Assembly (NCBI GenBank): GCA_949825045.1
Contig: OX463832.1
Coordinates: forward strand, 21,012,552 to 21,076,551
Direction: 5' to 3'
Origin: Argyresthia goedartella
Lineage: Eukaryota; Arthropoda; Insecta; Lepidoptera; Argyresthiidae
Length of the DNA: 64,000 nucleotides
Shown: positions 33,701 to 39,860 of the stretch, piece by piece
Position numbering within the stretch: position 1 is the first letter of the stretch
Layout: every line of letters starts with the position of its first letter
Translations under genes and position numbers: made by a program
Notes under the pieces: model-generated
The model's database searches: none
The model's input: the letters and a program-made list of their open reading frames with translations, nothing else
What the model was told of the DNA's origin: nothing

Positions 33701-36700
33701 TGGCGAACACTGACCTCAGCCGGCTACTCAAGTCGGACGAGATCCGCAAGGTGCTGCGCGCGCCCAAGTGAGTCTGACGACTATTCACATTTGTTCGTAA
33801 CCAGCAGTGATCGGAATGGGTGGGACTGTTTTGGTTCATTGACGTCAAACATAGATGTTAATATGGACATGCCCCGGAATTCTAACTGCAACTTCGACAT
33901 ATAAAGAAAATAGAAACTAATTTTACTGGAGTAATGGATAAATCAATGAAGCGCGAAGCAGTACTCGTGCATCGGATACGATAATGTGGGTAAAGCACTA
34001 AAAAAAAAATTGCTCTGATCAAATCGGTTTCGTGACAGTTGTTAGAAATGATGACCCTAAACATGGCCGCATCTTTCTGCTACACCCTGTTTATTGGTTA
34101 ATAAAAATTCGGGACTTGTCCCTATTACTACCAACTAGGGAATCCCGCACCCCGATGAATATTTATTTATTTCAGAAAAATGGCCTCAGAATAATAATAA
34201 TAAATTAATATATGATATTATAATTAATAATAATAATTCTCATGTCTAGTAAAATACTTCTCTTTATTTTTAGGGTTCCGTAACTAAAATAATTAATACA
34301 TTAAATATTGAACAAAAGCTTAAAATATAATATAAAAAATTACAATCCCGCAAATCCGCGGGGTTGACCACCTCATCCCGCAAGCTTGCGGGAAAAATCG
34401 CCAATTTGATGCGAGATTGGATTCCCTTCTACTAACCAACCACATATCGCAAGTGTCAAGAACAGCTCCTCACATTCTGATGAATGGTCGCATGAGTAAT
34501 AATAATGTATTTATAGCACAGGATGGAACTTACAGAGAGAGGAGTGGAACTTACATAACATCAATGACGAGTTTATTTCTACCAGTAATAAGAGATCTTT
34601 TCCAGGAGTTAGGATGATTTGATATGTTGATTGCCGACGTGAGTTATTCCGAAAATCCAATTGGATACTCTTTCGGTTTCAAAATGTGTTAAAGAACGTC
34701 TGCCCAAAATATCCTTCAGTCTCGATAAAATATTTAAAAAACAATTATGTACGATACTACTCCACCAAAGCAACTATAGACAACTTTCAGTCGGCTTACT
34801 TACTTGGTCGCTAGAATCAGTCCGTCGTTACACACATACCTGCGATAACATGTTTTTCAAGGCGTGTGAAGCATAAGACGGAAGGTACTACCCAACCAAG
34901 CGAATAAGACGTTTTGCAGGCCTCCAGTTGGCTTGATGAAGTAGTACCTACTGTTTTTTAAAGCCTAGAACCGTAAGAGTTTTGTAAAATTGAAAACGTA
35001 CCTATTGTAAAGTTTTTTCATTTTGCTAGCGTCACTCGCTCAAAGGACCCCCCGCCGCCAGAGTAATAAACCCAAATTACCTTAATAATTACACTGGCGA
35101 CGGCTTCCTTTGAATCAGTGTCGGCGTTCTTTGAAAAGAGCAAGCACCTAACAACGCGGCGCGATCAAAGAGGACCCTAAAAAAATTAACATATATTTAC
35201 CGTTAGCTAGGATTACATGAGGCCAGTTCTAGCTGACAGTGAGACTGGCTTGGTGTTGGCCTTGTATAAACAGTATAACAGTCTGCCAGTGCTGGCGTGA
35301 ATAGAGCGTCTTTCTAGCTCGTTTCACATGAGGCCAGGGCTGGCTGCCAGTCTCGCTGGCTTCGTGTATCTGCAGCTTAGGCCGTTCGTTGACGTCTGTG
35401 TTGTATGTAACGCTCCGTGTATTGCAGCAAGCGCGTGGTGCGCGCCACACGCAAGCTGAACCCGCTGAAGAATGGCGCGGCGATGCTGCGGCTCAACCCG
35501 TTCGCGGCCGTGCTCAAGCGCAAGGCGGTGCTCGACCAGCAGCGCAGGACGAACGTTCGCGCGCTCGCGCTCGCTGAGAAACGCGGGGTGAGTGACGCAC
35601 TTTATACCCTTCCTTGGCTGCTCCGCCAGGACCAGTGGCCTTATGTAGTAACTTGGCAGGAAATGCTAAAAAAAAAATGGCAACATATGCATACTGCGCA
35701 CAGACTTGAATAGTAGGTAGGGACAGGGCACGGAGCGCTTGAAAGTGTCGCTACAAAAACAGTACAACATCGGGAAAATTGGACTGTTTGCAATCAGTCG
35801 CGCTTGGACGGTGACAGCCGATTGACATATCGGCAGCAAAAACAAAAATGGTGACCTGCGACGTAAAAAGGTGTAAATCATACCCAAATCGCAAAACACA
35901 AAAACAGGGAGTGTCGTATCACAAGTAAGTATTATATTTTCAATTACTATTGGCTTTAAATTTATTATCTATAAAATATTGTTCTCGAAAAAATCCTCAA
36001 ACGAAATTCAACCATTCGACTGACGTAACTTTGTAGCGACGCGCGACGCGTAATATATAATATATTGTACAAATGAAAGCCATATTTTATTTAAATTATT
36101 CCATAGATAATAATTTTATTGTCACAATAATACCTACTATAATGGTATACCTGGTATGGAACCGCTAGATTTCAGACTCCATTTTGCGTGAAATAGTGCT
36201 AGCCTGTCGCCGCAACAGAATAATATAAGGATAAATAATTTAACCGGATGTCCTAACGGTGATGGAAAACATCGTGAGGAAATCTTCATTACTCCGGCTT
36301 CATTACATTAGCTGCGGCGATGGACTTTCCCCCTGACACGCAAGATGGAGTATTAAATCACTAGCTAAGTGGGCACAGACCGGCACAGTTGTGCCTCTGC
36401 CAGCCCGTATGGGAAAAGGCGTGACGCTATGTTACGCGTGTAATGTATTGCTAAATACTCTATTTTATACACGATGACTTAATCAGTGATATCAGGTACC
36501 AATTTTCATAACTTTTTCTATGATTAGGTAGTTTATTACTTATAAATCAGAATCAAGATCTTAAATTCCAAGTCACGCTACTAATGTGTATCTGTGAGCT
36601 TACATCCTCTTTCATAATTTAACGGCAAAGACAAAAACTAATATGCCTATTTAATTATGTTTCAACTTTTTATTAATTAAACATGAGGTAATTGCGTGAG

Positions 36701-38855
36701 ACCTCGCCCCTTAAGTAAAATTTTAGCTAGATATATTTTATTTCTACTCCTAATCACCGATTAAAAGTCACCGGGTATTTGAGAGTTATCCGTAGATCAA
36801 CTTGCCTAATATTGTGTCTATACACCACAAATCGGAACGTGACGCCGTTACAATTTTTCGTACTGTCTTGGTTCCGACGAATTCCGACAGGGGCGCTATT
36901 TTTCTTAGCCTCAAAATGGTAAGAAATTTAGTACGGGAAGGCCTATCCTTAGTATTTATATCGATGATACTGCGTGATTTTTTTAAATAAAAGTTTTAGT
37001 TTTTCTATTAGAACACGCGGTAGGCCGCTAATTTGTCATGTATGTTGCCATCATTTCTTTTCTAGCATTTCCTACCAATACGTATCTAATTCGCCCATTT
37101 GTAACCTCACCACCACAGATACTAATATATTACTCCAAACAGTTTCCAAATGATGATATCCTCTTTTCAGAGCATTGGGTTATGACCACCCGTGATTACC
37201 TAACACGTTGACACATTCTGAGTCTGCCCTCCCTCAGAGCTCTGTCCCCGCGTTGCACGCAAGCGCTAATGTCACATGTCCTCGTTCCAGATCAAACTGC
37301 CCGCCGACTCCGCCGAGGTGAAGGCCGAGAAACTGCGCGCTGCGCGTGTCAAGGTATCGTAATATCTTCTTCATCATCATGAACTCAGCATGTGCATCAG
37401 ATGATTTAAGCAGAGTGCATCTGCGCTCGTGAGCAATACAGTCCTAATGTGGAGCGGCAGACACGGCCGCATGGACGTCGATGAACGAGGCTCTAATATT
37501 TGCATTGTATGCATTTGATAGTTTATTTAATAAACTACGGTTAATAAAATCACAGAGGTTACATGACAGATATCCTAAAAGCTTCATAAAATCGACTTTT
37601 TAAACACTACTAGAGGGATGTTACCAAAACATAATGATCGAAATTGAAAAAGGAATGTCAAAATGTATCCGAATTTACTGCATACAATTCACAAATGTTC
37701 GATGTTTTTGGGCAATATCCCTTCACTAACAGGCTAAGACTGACACCTGTCACGCACCATATTATCTTTTTCATACCTTACACAAGAAATACACATTAAT
37801 AATACCCATATCACACAGGATGGCGTTGATGCAGAAGGATTAATTGTCACCCAACGACAGATTTGAAATGATAGACAGTGAACACTTTTGAGGCACGTCG
37901 TGACAGACACGGACATGGTGCGAGATTGTCAATTACACCATAGACAATTACATTTAGAGTTCATAGCGCTGTCGAGTTCCGGTAGCTCTTTTCTGTACAT
38001 TTTGACATCCTAATTTAAATAACAGTCGGATTACATGACTGATTGGTTAAACAGTAATTCAAAGTAAGCGAGCGTATTCCTTAAAGAATTTAAGGGCGCA
38101 TGTATACGCTAAGAAAAGTATTCGAATCAATGACAGATTTGTTGAATTCTATGTCGTTTCTACACAAGAGTTCTTGATAAACAAGAGGTGCTTGCACGCT
38201 CATAATACATGACTGATTGGTTAAACAGTAATTCAAAGTAAGCGAGCGTATTCCTTAAAGAATTTAAGGGCGCATGTATACGCTAAGAAAAGTATTCGAA
38301 TCAATGACAGATTTGTTGAATTCTATGTCGTTTCTACACAAGAATTCTTGATAAACAAGAGGTGCTTGCACGCTCATAAACATACTACATAATGCTTTCG
38401 TGCCCAGGTCCGACAAAATTATTGTCACGTACACGTACGTGTACACGCGCCCTAACACGGCTAGCGATAGGAAGTCCTGGATTTCAGAGGTAACAATACT
38501 GCTGAAGCTTTGAATGACTCCGTTCTCGTTCCTATCAAGAAAATCTTAGCTTCAAATGATGATATCCTCTTTTCAGAGCATTGGGTTATGACCACCCGTG
38601 ATTACCTAACACGTTGACACATTCTGACGACTACACACGCAACCTCTACTCATTTCATCTCTAAACATGTAATGACACCATGTGTGTGTTCGGCAGGGTA
38701 TTAAGGCTGCGCGCGCTAAGAAGGTGCACAAGCCAACGAAGAAGACTCCGCCCCCTGCGCCGCTGAAGAAGACGATCGCCAAGAAAGCGGCCAAGGCGGC
38801 CAAGAAGCCGGCGCCCAAGAAGCCGGCGCCCAAGATGTCGGTGCCCAAGAAGTAG
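15770..38855 (+). CDS. RpL4: 60S ribosomal protein L4 (uL4), 11 exons
   Basis: uL4 is a core protein of the large ribosomal subunit whose loop lines the exit tunnel. Exons: 15770-15772 (ATG alone), 16884-17064, 19122-19203, 21199-21362, 27969-28093, 29669-29767, 31731-31866, 33632-33767, 35428-35587, 37291-37353, 38697-38855. They total 1308 nt, 435 residues plus stop, and every join is in phase with GT-AG borders. Recognised blocks include [11 protein letters not shown] near the N terminus, [64 protein letters not shown] and the lysine/alanine/proline-rich tail ending in MSVPKK. Length is near fly (about 401) and human (427). The start codon is isolated by an intron, a common layout in ribosomal-protein genes. 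The gene is stretched to 23 kb by repeat-filled introns. Introns 9 and 10 host snoRNA candidates. Confidence 0.97.
16413..16560 (+). repeat. interspersed repeat copy (partner at 22540-22690)
   Basis: The phrases 'AACTCTTCCTGATTGTGCTA', 'CCTGTTCCCTTAGGAAACAG' and 'TGTGTCGACATGTGGAACAC' recur in the same order at 22540-22690. Related wording (GTGTCGAGATGTGGAAGACA) is at about 30380. Probably fragments of one retroelement 3' region. It lies in RpL4 intron 1. Confidence 0.6.
17589..17727 (+). repeat. 139-bp near-identical repeat, RpL4 intron 2 copy
   Basis: It starts AAGCTGCACTAAATGTCCAC and ends GCAGAGTTGTTACGACAAA. A copy in RpL4 intron 7 at 32849-32987 differs by about one base (GTGATCT versus GTGATCC). 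It contains the doubled words TAGCGAC and GTGTAGCGAGT. Non-coding; family unknown. Confidence 0.75.
18105..18260 (+). repeat. lepidopteran repeat with 'CCTACAGGTCGCATTTT'
   Basis: GCCTGGCCGGGCGAGTGAAGCG, tract given in part: GGCGAGTGAAGCG, then TTGGCCAAAAATGCTTTTGT and CCTACAGGTCGCATTTTCCA. Similar wording is at 49139-49290 (GACCGAGCGCGCGAAGCGAC, CCTACAGGTCGCATTTTTGA), both plus. This is a familiar dispersed motif in lepidopteran genomes. It lies in RpL4 intron 2. Confidence 0.55.
18358..18681. mobile_element. TGTCACCG-family MITE, second copy
   Basis: The ends TGTCAGCGTAAGATTGTCAA (18358) and GACAGTCTTACGGTGACA (to 18681) are inverted. The interior shares GTAAGAACAAAAGAAAAG, GGGTTTATTATTCAC and TATCAACAAATTG-type words with the 545-952 element in reverse order, but has lost the large hairpins. 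Non-autonomous; sits in RpL4 intron 2. Confidence 0.65.
18797..19045 (+). mobile_element. tRNA-derived SINE, family 1, plus orientation
   Basis: The head is CCCGAATGGCCGAGTAGGCG; box B is GGTTCGAGTCC; the body contains CTAAGTATAATATTTATCTA and it ends with a GTATTATTATTTATT tail. About 12 bases before box B are missing relative to the 4778 copy. It lies in RpL4 intron 2, about 75 bp before exon 3. Confidence 0.75.
19770..20150 (+). pseudogene. IS630-like transposase, C-terminal remnant
   Basis: The frame reads [20 protein letters not shown], then [20 protein letters not shown], then a helical tail. The P.YH.ELNPIE..W...K motif is the third catalytic region of IS630/Tc1-type DDE transposases. 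A TAA at about 20022 interrupts the same frame, which continues to [14 protein letters not shown] and an acidic end [14 protein letters not shown]. Only the C-terminal third is present. It lies in RpL4 intron 3. Confidence 0.7.
20160..21060. other. RpL4 intron 3, gene-free
   Basis: No convincing frame. AT-rich with scattered repeat words. Confidence 0.35.
21371..21725 (+). repeat. 34-bp minisatellite in two blocks
   Basis: Directly after the exon 4 donor, units of CATTCATT(C/A)ATTTCTCCTA plus CCTTGTGACACGGT repeat with period about 34 bp at 21371-21483. Degenerate units resume at 21600-21725 after an unrelated spacer. Non-coding; RpL4 intron 4. Confidence 0.75.
22079..22192 (-). repeat. GGCCTTACCA-type MITE end
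   Basis: Reverse-complement counterpart of 6560-6665: ends in GTGGTAAGGCC, with AACGTCAAATCCCATACGTT and GTTTTCAAACAGGTGTTCAA. RpL4 intron 4. Confidence 0.6.
22331..22504. mobile_element. short TIR element carrying telomere-type repeats
   Basis: TGTCACCGGAAAATAA at 22331 is inverted as TTATTTTCCGGTGACA to 22504. Inside, CGCAAGTTTATAAAT is inverted as ATTTATAAACTTGCG. Between the arms lies (CCTAA)n with a few changes (about 22392-22430). It has no coding capacity. Confidence 0.7.
22392..22430. repeat. interstitial (CCTAA)n, insect telomere-type
   Basis: About seven pentamers CCTAA with single variants (CATAA, CCTAG). TTAGG is the canonical telomere repeat of many insects, including Lepidoptera. 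The run sits wholly inside the TIR element at 22331-22504. Confidence 0.75.
22540..22690 (+). repeat. interspersed repeat copy (partner at 16413-16560)
   Basis: Shares AACTCTTCCTG, TTGTGCTACAATAGCC, CCTGTTCCCTTAGGAAACAG and TGTGTCGACGTGTGGAACAC with the intron 1 copy, same strand. RpL4 intron 4. Confidence 0.6.
22800..22900. repeat. hairpin block homologous to 755-845
   Basis: ACTGCGGTAGCTTAGGTGAAG, given in part as GCGGTAGCTTAGGTGAAG, leads into a stem GAAGGGTAAAGGGGG/CCCCCTTTATCCTTC with a GAGCGAAGCGAAG loop (22823-22866), then CTTCGTGTTAAGTTGAACAT. The 545-952 element has the same order with a different stem sequence that still pairs. Confidence 0.65.
22919..23668 (-). mobile_element. non-autonomous TIR element with transposase N-terminal remnant
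   Basis: Inverted ends CACTCGGCGCCACGAATAAA (from about 22922) and AGCTCTTTAGTCGTGGCGCC (23641-23660), 28 bp with two differences, bordered by TA. On the minus strand near the right end a frame reads [34 protein letters not shown]. It resembles the N-terminal helix-turn-helix start of IS630-like transposases, as in the 24667-25603 element. The rest of the transposase is deleted. It has split an older hairpin repeat: ACATAAACTTAAG on the left, ACAAAACATAAAAAG on the right. Confidence 0.7.
23860..24003. mobile_element. 144-bp near-perfect palindromic MITE
   Basis: GGCCTTACTAATAAAATAAG from 23860 is inverted at the right end (to 24003). The arms are about 53 bp each, continuing through GGTTTAACTTATACAGTGTT, around a loop of about 38 bp. 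Outer flanks (AGTAAAGTTACTCC / GGAGTAAAACTTTATTA) are also roughly inverted. Non-coding. Confidence 0.8.
24166..24221. repeat. hairpin AGGGCTTGCCGGC / GCCGGCAAGCCCT
   Basis: Perfect 13-bp inverted repeat with a 30-bp loop, in the gene-free part of RpL4 intron 4. Probably the centre of a palindromic mobile element whose ends I could not define. Confidence 0.55.
24667..25603 (+). mobile_element. internally deleted IS630-like transposon
   Basis: A 33-bp perfect inverted repeat starts AACTACTACGCGTTCGCTAT at 24667 and is mirrored to 25603. Inside, a frame from 24906 reads [39 protein letters not shown] then stop. This is the helix-turn-helix start of an IS630-like transposase. Shortly after, another frame gives [26 protein letters not shown] then stop, similar to the acidic C-terminal tail at about 20110-20150. 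The catalytic core is missing. This is a MITE precursor caught with both gene ends still present. Confidence 0.75.
26622..26813 (+). pseudogene. IS630-like transposase N-terminal remnant
   Basis: Frame [36 protein letters not shown], a stop, then [26 protein letters not shown]. This matches the pattern of the N-terminal DNA-binding region (helix-turn-helix, 'GVSKSSV') of the transposases whose remnants are at 24906 and 19770. No core follows. Confidence 0.6.
26965..27693. mobile_element. non-autonomous element with 8-bp TSD, copy A
   Basis: Ends TAGTCTTGTG...CACAAGACTA are flanked by a perfect 8-bp duplication ATTGCGGT (26957-26964 and 27694-27701). Near the left end a unit TGCCTGCTCGGTCATCACAT... 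repeats at 26973, 27077 and 27187 (period 104-110). The unit includes AGAGAGCGCTCCGTACTAG and GTACTATTAGGACGTTGGAT. Copy B at 47719-48578 lies in opposite orientation. The 8-bp duplication fits hAT or P-like superfamilies; no transposase is present. Confidence 0.85.
28382..28483. repeat. long hairpin in RpL4 intron 5
   Basis: CAGTTGGCCAGCTATTAGCC plus GGTTGCAG is inverted at 28456-28483 with one unpaired position. The loop holds GCGAAGCGGGTGAGCGAGTC, similar in style to the hairpin loops at 785-809. Probably a palindromic MITE. Confidence 0.65.
28740..28875 (+). repeat. repeat shared with 30085-30395
   Basis: CTACGACACAAAGTTAACTT, GCGTCAGTAGGACAGCGACG and ATGACGTCATCCGAGCGAGG match, in order, CTACGACACGCCAAAGTTAT, GTGTCAGTAGGACAGTGACG and ACGACGTCATTAGAGCGAGG at 30120-30240. 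A dispersed retroelement-like fragment. Confidence 0.55.
29357..29617. repeat. nested inverted-repeat insertion, RpL4 intron 5
   Basis: Outer arms TGCTCCTACTAAATACGCCT (about 29359) and AGTATGAGTATTTAGGAGGAGCA (about 29594, given in words) are roughly inverted. At the centre GCATTCGCTAACTTATCA is perfectly inverted as TGATAAGTTAGCGAATGC (about 29519-29563). Likely a MITE. Confidence 0.6.
29870..29955 (-). mobile_element. tRNA-derived SINE head, family 2, degenerate
   Basis: Minus strand: GACGACTTCTATGGCGCAGC, then CTCCCATGCGAGAGGTCCCG; box B is eroded. Same head type as 7430-7530. RpL4 intron 6. Confidence 0.5.
30085..30395 (+). repeat. retroelement-like repeat, RpL4 intron 6
   Basis: GTGAGATCATTTGTGTTCCT is also seen at about 16640 (GAGAGATCATTTGTGATTCC), and later words match 28740-28875. 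An internal frame of 77 codons is open at its 5' half but has no recognisable domain; I treat it as chance. Confidence 0.5.
31200..31645 (-). pseudogene. Jockey-like LINE, 3' coding end and UTR
   Basis: On the minus strand frame pieces read [33 protein letters not shown], a stop, then [10 protein letters not shown]. This is the C-terminal signature of Jockey/CR1-type LINEs (YNKLP..., FK..VK..L..K.YY....YL.D..W) and pairs with the related plus-strand copy at 59100-59215. Dead. It lies in RpL4 intron 6, antisense to the gene. Confidence 0.65.
31990..32845. other. RpL4 intron 7, gene-free part
   Basis: No coding frame. Words such as TCGAACGC, GAAATCGAGTGG and TCTCGAACGCACCCC at 32260-32640 suggest a decayed inverted element whose ends I could not fix. 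Confidence 0.35.
32849..32987 (+). repeat. 139-bp near-identical repeat, RpL4 intron 7 copy
   Basis: Nearly identical to 17589-17727, same strand. See that entry for landmarks. Confidence 0.75.
33136..33467 (-). mobile_element. TIR element with Cys-rich minus frame
   Basis: Terminal GCTTTTCGGCACACCGC (33136-33152) is inverted as GCGGTGTGCCGAAGC (to 33467). The interior is open on the minus strand for 100 codons with [16 protein letters not shown] and [11 protein letters not shown], and a GTGAGT donor-like site within it. It could be a fossil exon of a transposase, but I recognise no family. RpL4 intron 7. Confidence 0.55.
33790..35210. other. RpL4 intron 8, gene-free
   Basis: AT-rich with a repeat of AATAATAAT near 34190-34235. 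A doubled phrase CATGAGGCCAG...CTGGCT occurs at about 35217-35250 and 35328-35362, near the 3' end of the intron. No gene seen. Confidence 0.35.
35848..35924 (+). pseudogene. THAP zinc-finger first exon fragment
   Basis: The frame from ATG at 35848 reads [26 protein letters not shown] and then meets the donor GTAAGT. M(V).C.V..C......... G(V)S(F/Y)H is the start of a THAP domain (C2CH DNA-binding finger), including the first two Cys ligands. THAP domains occur in host regulators and in P-element transposases, so this may be the first exon of a P-like element. GTCGCTACAAA (about 35738) and TTTGTAGCGAC (about 36031) flank it as a short inverted pair. It sits in RpL4 intron 9. No following exon was found. 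Confidence 0.6.
36060..37140. other. RpL4 intron 9, gene-free
   Basis: No coding frame. 36245-36420 includes the phrases GATGGAAAACATCGTGAGGA and GTGGGCACAGACCGGCACAG, which look like dispersed retroelement words. Confidence 0.35.
37150..37221 (+). ncRNA. box C/D snoRNA candidate, RpL4 intron 9
   Basis: C box ATGATGA (37150-37156) and D box CTGA (37218-37221) bound a 72-nt sequence. A possible C' is GTGATTA and a possible D' is CAGA in TTTTCAGAG. The stretch before D, CCTAACACGTTGACACATT, would be the antisense guide. The 3' end lies 69 nt before exon 10, the spacing favoured by intron-encoded box C/D snoRNAs. An identical 72-mer lies in intron 10 at the same spacing. Vertebrate RPL4 introns also host C/D snoRNAs (U16, U18); I do not see sequence identity to those. 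The terminal stem is weak. Target not assigned. Confidence 0.8.
37360..38030. other. RpL4 intron 10, 5' part, gene-free
   Basis: No gene or recognised repeat. Confidence 0.35.
38032..38379 (+). repeat. 174-bp tandem duplication, RpL4 intron 10
   Basis: TACATGACTGATTGGTTAAA starts at 38032 and again at 38206. The two 174-bp units differ at about one position (GAGTTCTTG versus GAATTCTTG). Each unit contains the near-palindrome CCTTAAAGAATTTAAGG. A recent local duplication, non-coding. Confidence 0.9.
38556..38627 (+). ncRNA. box C/D snoRNA candidate, RpL4 intron 10
   Basis: A base-for-base copy of the 72-nt candidate at 37150-37221, with C box at 38556-38562 and D box at 38624-38627, again exactly 69 nt before the next exon (38697). 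Sequence outside the 72-mer differs except for about two bases 5' of it, so conservation is confined to the RNA candidate. Confidence 0.8.
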
Positions 38856-38859
38856 ACGG

Positions 38860-38865
38860 AATAAA
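38860..38865 (+). terminator. RpL4 polyadenylation signal
   Basis: AATAAA begins five bases after the RpL4 stop codon (38853-38855), giving a very short 3' UTR. A TGTTTTATT stretch about 25 bp on fits the downstream element. Confidence 0.8.
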
Positions 38866-39221
38866 TATTTTATAAACGTGGATGTTTGTTTTATTATCAT
38901 CCATCACGCCTGTGGAAGTAAAATGAGATTTTGATGTTAAACTTGATACCACCACGCGATCCTAAGAAAAAGTGTCTTGTAAGACGGATAGACAGACAGA
39001 AATTTACATACGAGTAGCCGGGACCTATAGCCACAGGAAAAAACATGTGTGAGTGAGCACTGGCCGCTGCGTCGCGTGCGCGCCGCTACTGGATAAAACC
39101 GGTTTACGCTCGTTCGGCCAGTGCCCAAACAGGGCCTGCACAATCCACGTCTTATTTGTTGTCACCTACCTTATCTAATTGCTTGATGTAGAATAAACTG
39201 TTTATAGTTATTATAGTAGTT

Positions 39222-39565
39222 TATGTGACTGCTACATAATGGAGGGCATTAATACTCGAGAGTGGGTTTATGAAACGAGCCGAAGGCGAGTTTCATAATA
39301 ATATCACTCGAGTTTTAATTCCTAATTATGTACAGTTACATAGCTAGTTTATCTACACACATATCATAAGCTCTCTTTGATGTGTTCAGGAACCGCATGT
39401 TTGACCGGCATCGTGGCTCTGCAGTTGTTTAGCTAGTTCTGTAGTACCAACTTCATGCAGGCGGGCGTCGGCGTTCGAAATTTGAATGTCAGTACCAACT
39501 TCACAGACAAACTAGGGGCGGCACGCAGTCGGGCGTCGGCGTTCCAAATTTGAATGTCATATTAT
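39222..39565 (-). repeat. interspersed repeat, partner of 2664-2949
   Basis: Opposite-strand copy with internal doubling: GGCGTCGGCGTT(C)...AATTTGAATGTCA occurs at about 39465-39500 and 39530-39560. It contains CTCGAGAGTG...CACTCGAG around a GAAACGAGCC...GAGTTTC inner palindrome. Confidence 0.6.
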
Positions 39566-39860
39566 GTAGAAAAACTACACATTATTTTTTCAGATACCAG
39601 ACTAGGTATACCTATTTAAAATGTTAAAGTAGGTATGTAGCACAAACCGTGTTATTTAGTTAGGTAATTGTTACAAGTGTTAACACCTATTAGAATGACA
39701 CGAATTGCACTTCAGTACACCACTTATAATCATATTTATTTTTCAGAATTAACCTACACAACCAGAAACTCCTATTTATTTATACTAAACACGACAACGA
39801 TCTACACATTTAAATCTAATCTATACAATAGCAATAGCAGTCTAGCATTTGGGAACCGCG

